Origin: Boletus sp. NGJ
Taxonomy: Eukaryota > Basidiomycota > Agaricomycetes > Boletales > Boletaceae
Length of the DNA stretch: 64,000 nt
Direction of reading: 5' to 3'
NCBI GenBank assembly: GCA_019096195.1
Contig: JAGTXK010000005.1
Span: 186,001 to 250,000 of the forward strand
The notes beneath the pieces are model-generated. The model worked only from the letters and a program-made list of their open reading frames with translations. It was not told the origin of the DNA and made no database searches. This document shows, piece by piece, positions 61,903-64,000 of the stretch (positions are counted from its first letter, which is position 1; every line of letters starts with the position of its first letter). A program made the position numbers and the translations under genes.

Positions 61903-63139
61903 TCAAGTCTCGTCCTCCCTGGAAATCTGTACCCGCCTCCTCAACACGATCTCCTCGCCCGCCTGACCCACCTCTCGACCGTCACTCTCGTCAAACGTGT
62001 GCAACGGCATACGCGGGGTGATCGGCGACGGCGGCATAGACACCGCAGGCGAAAACACGCCCTCCCCCGCCAACCGTAACCCCGCCTCGGCCGCAAAATA
62101 ACACGCGCCCGACGTTTGTGTCTGGATTTGGCTTTGGCTGTCCGTCGGCCGAGTGTGTGCGTGTGCGGCGACAGTCTCGGACACATGGCCGTGCCCATCG
62201 CCATCGCCATCACCATCTCTCTCCGTCCGTCTCTCTACCGAGTCCTCCTCGGACACGAACCCCTCCAAAGCACGCACCGATCCAACGCCAACGCCATGCG
62301 ACCCAGGTGAAGCCGAGGACGCCGTGGTAGAGGTAGAAGCATCGGACGACAAAGGACAAGCACACGTCGTCGTCGTCGTCGTCGTCACACCCCCAACGCT
62401 AGCACCGATCTGGTCTCGCGCGTCACTCGAGTCGCTCGTAGATGCCTTGACGTCGTCGACGATTCCGAGCGTGCGTGCGATCACGTACGAGGTCACGTCC
62501 TATGTTATTTTTTTTATAGTTTGATTGGGGGAGTGACGGTTTGAGGGTGATGATGAGCGCATGTGTACACGCGTCGATAAACCAGGGGAAAGAGAGGGGA
62601 AAAAAAAGGGAGGCGCGTCAGTAAACAGCAGGGGGGCGGGGAAAAACGATGACATAACAGGCGGAGATATCAAGGTCAAGACAAACTCTGCTGCAAGGTT
62701 TGCAAGGCAGAATTTCAGCAACGTTCGGAAGGACGCGCCGAAACAAATAAAACAAAACAGGAAACATATAAAACTTTGTTTTTACAAAAAAAGAAATAAA
62801 GAGCAAAGAGGCGAGCTCTATCCCCAAAAATATATATTTACTCAATTACGAAATGAAGGGGGGAATGATGAGAGGGAGGGGACGTACGAGAAGCGTCAAG
62901 AGGACGACAGGGAGGACGAGTATGACCGCCAAGATCCGAAATGTTGATGCGAGGCGGCCGATCCATGACTTGGGTTGATAGTACCACAAGTATGTCACGT
63001 ACGCATCCCAAAGACGACGGGGGAACGTCGACGCGATGTGCCACCCTACCAAAAACGCGGAGGACGAGGACGAGGACGGCGATTGAGAAGACAATGCATC
63101 CAAGGACGGGGAAGGTGACGACGTCCATGCGTTCATCAT
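61903..63139 (-). CDS. Conserved fungal membrane protein, function unknown
   Basis: Two exons on minus (63,139-62,888 and 62,499-61,903) join in phase 0 and give 282 residues. Exon 1 has a Ser-rich start, then AFLVGWHIASTFPRRLWDAY, LWYYQPKSWIGRLASTFRI and a strong membrane segment (ILAVILVLPVVLLTLL). Exon 2 opens with DVTSYVIARTLGIVDDVKAS and then becomes low-complexity: a Thr run encoded by repeated GTC triplets at 62,367-62,387 (plus strand), DGDGDGDGHGH, and a Pro/Ser tail. The membrane segment plus the SYVIARTLG block looks like a conserved agaricomycete hypothetical family, probably of the endomembrane system. I cannot give a function. The 388-bp intron is long for this genome and A/T-rich, so an extra exon within it cannot be excluded. 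GC-rich repeats in exon 2 create false long frames on plus. Confidence 0.7.
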
Positions 63140-64000
63140 GGCATTAAACGGCGGATGACAATGTGACTCTTCGCAGCGATTCGGGTGATTCAGATTTGAG
63201 GGATCTTGATGCCGTCCGTACCTGCTCGCGCCCCTCGCCTCTAGGAGGAGAGACTGTTGTCACTCGTCGATTACGACAAGGCGCAGTGGAGAAAGGTCGG
63301 ACACAGAACACAGGGCGTAAAGAGCAACGGCAGCCGTAAGTTGTTCAAAGATTCTGAATGGAAGCAAGAGTGGATCCCGTGACGGAGGTGTTTTTTCTTC
63401 TGGAAGGCTTTGGCGAGAGTCTAAGCTGGACGGTGAAGGAAAGAGATCAGTGTCAGATTGATAAAATCACGGAGCCGGCGCACGTCTGGCTGTCAGCAAG
63501 TTGAGACAGGGTCTGATGCGGCACTGGAGCACGTGCCAACCATTTTGAACGCAAAGCTAACTCAAATTCGCCAAGTAAAATCTCTATAATGCATTTGTAT
63601 TTTGTATCAGATAGCGCACAATAGTACAGAGATGGAGAGAGGCTACATATGTCTTCCAACGAGCGTTAGGGGAAGTCCATTGGCGTACAAGTAACTACCA
63701 GAGATCCTGAGTTGAACAGTGACAAACGAAACGGGAAAAATTACGACACAATGAGAACATGCACAGACAAGCAGGCCGTGCTGCCGATAGCGTTAGCAAA
63801 GAAACGGAGACGTGCTGACAAAACGACGAGAAGCAAGCTAGGGGAACATTGTGTTAGAGGGGAATACGACGCCGTCTGGGCGGATCATGATCATGGGTCG
63901 ACGTTTCGTAACCTGGTTTTCCGGCGGCAGACACCCAAGGACCTCTGTGCACCTCACCTCTACATACGGCGAGGGCTCAGACCCAAAGAAGATATGAATG
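63140..64000. other. Right margin, no gene seen
   Basis: This is the upstream side of the membrane-protein gene. No open frame with a domain, RNA gene or repeat was recognised. It probably includes that gene's promoter and 5' UTR. Confidence 0.5.

Noticed and set aside
61690-62524. Plus frames of 123-129 codons with Arg/His/Pro repeats
   Set aside because: They are antisense to exon 2 of the membrane protein and kept open by triplet repeats.

Overview
The window looks like nuclear DNA of an agaricomycete (mushroom-forming basidiomycete). Genes are dense and carry many short GT-AG introns of about 45-70 bp. The gene families fit: large lineage-specific kinase families, a crinkler-like NTPase, an F-box/LRR protein, a KNH-type surface protein. 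So do the repeats: Plavaka, hAT, Ty3/Gypsy chromoviruses and a Ty1/Copia scrap. I cannot name the species.

Layout. (1) 0.7-9.3 kb: three paralogs of an unusual gene that joins a TKL-like protein kinase to a P-loop G domain. They alternate in orientation (minus, plus, minus). The third has lost the core of its G domain, and a scrap of a fourth lies beside it. (2) 10.4-14.2 kb: an F-box gene and a membrane-anchored alpha/beta hydrolase, both on plus. (3) 14.6-47.6 kb: an AT-rich transposon island. It holds a fold-back element, a minisatellite block, three copies of a ~575-bp LTR-like repeat, degraded Plavaka and hAT transposases, and a large chromovirus on minus. Inside that chromovirus sit a second, GC-rich chromovirus and a solo LTR. 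Further right is a DUF6532-like gene split by a partial Gypsy element. Target-site duplications are visible for four of these insertions. (4) 47.8-53.2 kb: a crinkler-like NTPase gene, then a kinase-like gene with an in-frame 54-residue tandem duplication. The 5' flank of the latter is a duplicate of DNA in the kinase-GTPase cluster. (5) 53.9-63.1 kb: conserved housekeeping genes, namely mitochondrial ribosomal protein uS9 (minus), a KNH/Kre9-like GPI-type surface protein (plus), the MYST histone acetyltransferase ESA1 (plus) and a conserved membrane protein (minus).

How they relate. Region 5 is ordinary stable gene space with no common pathway. Regions 1 and 4 belong to fast-evolving signalling or effector-type families that exchange DNA with each other and border the transposon island. 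The strongest candidate for an undescribed system is the kinase-GTPase fusion family. All exon limits and family assignments come from reading the sequence; no database search was run.
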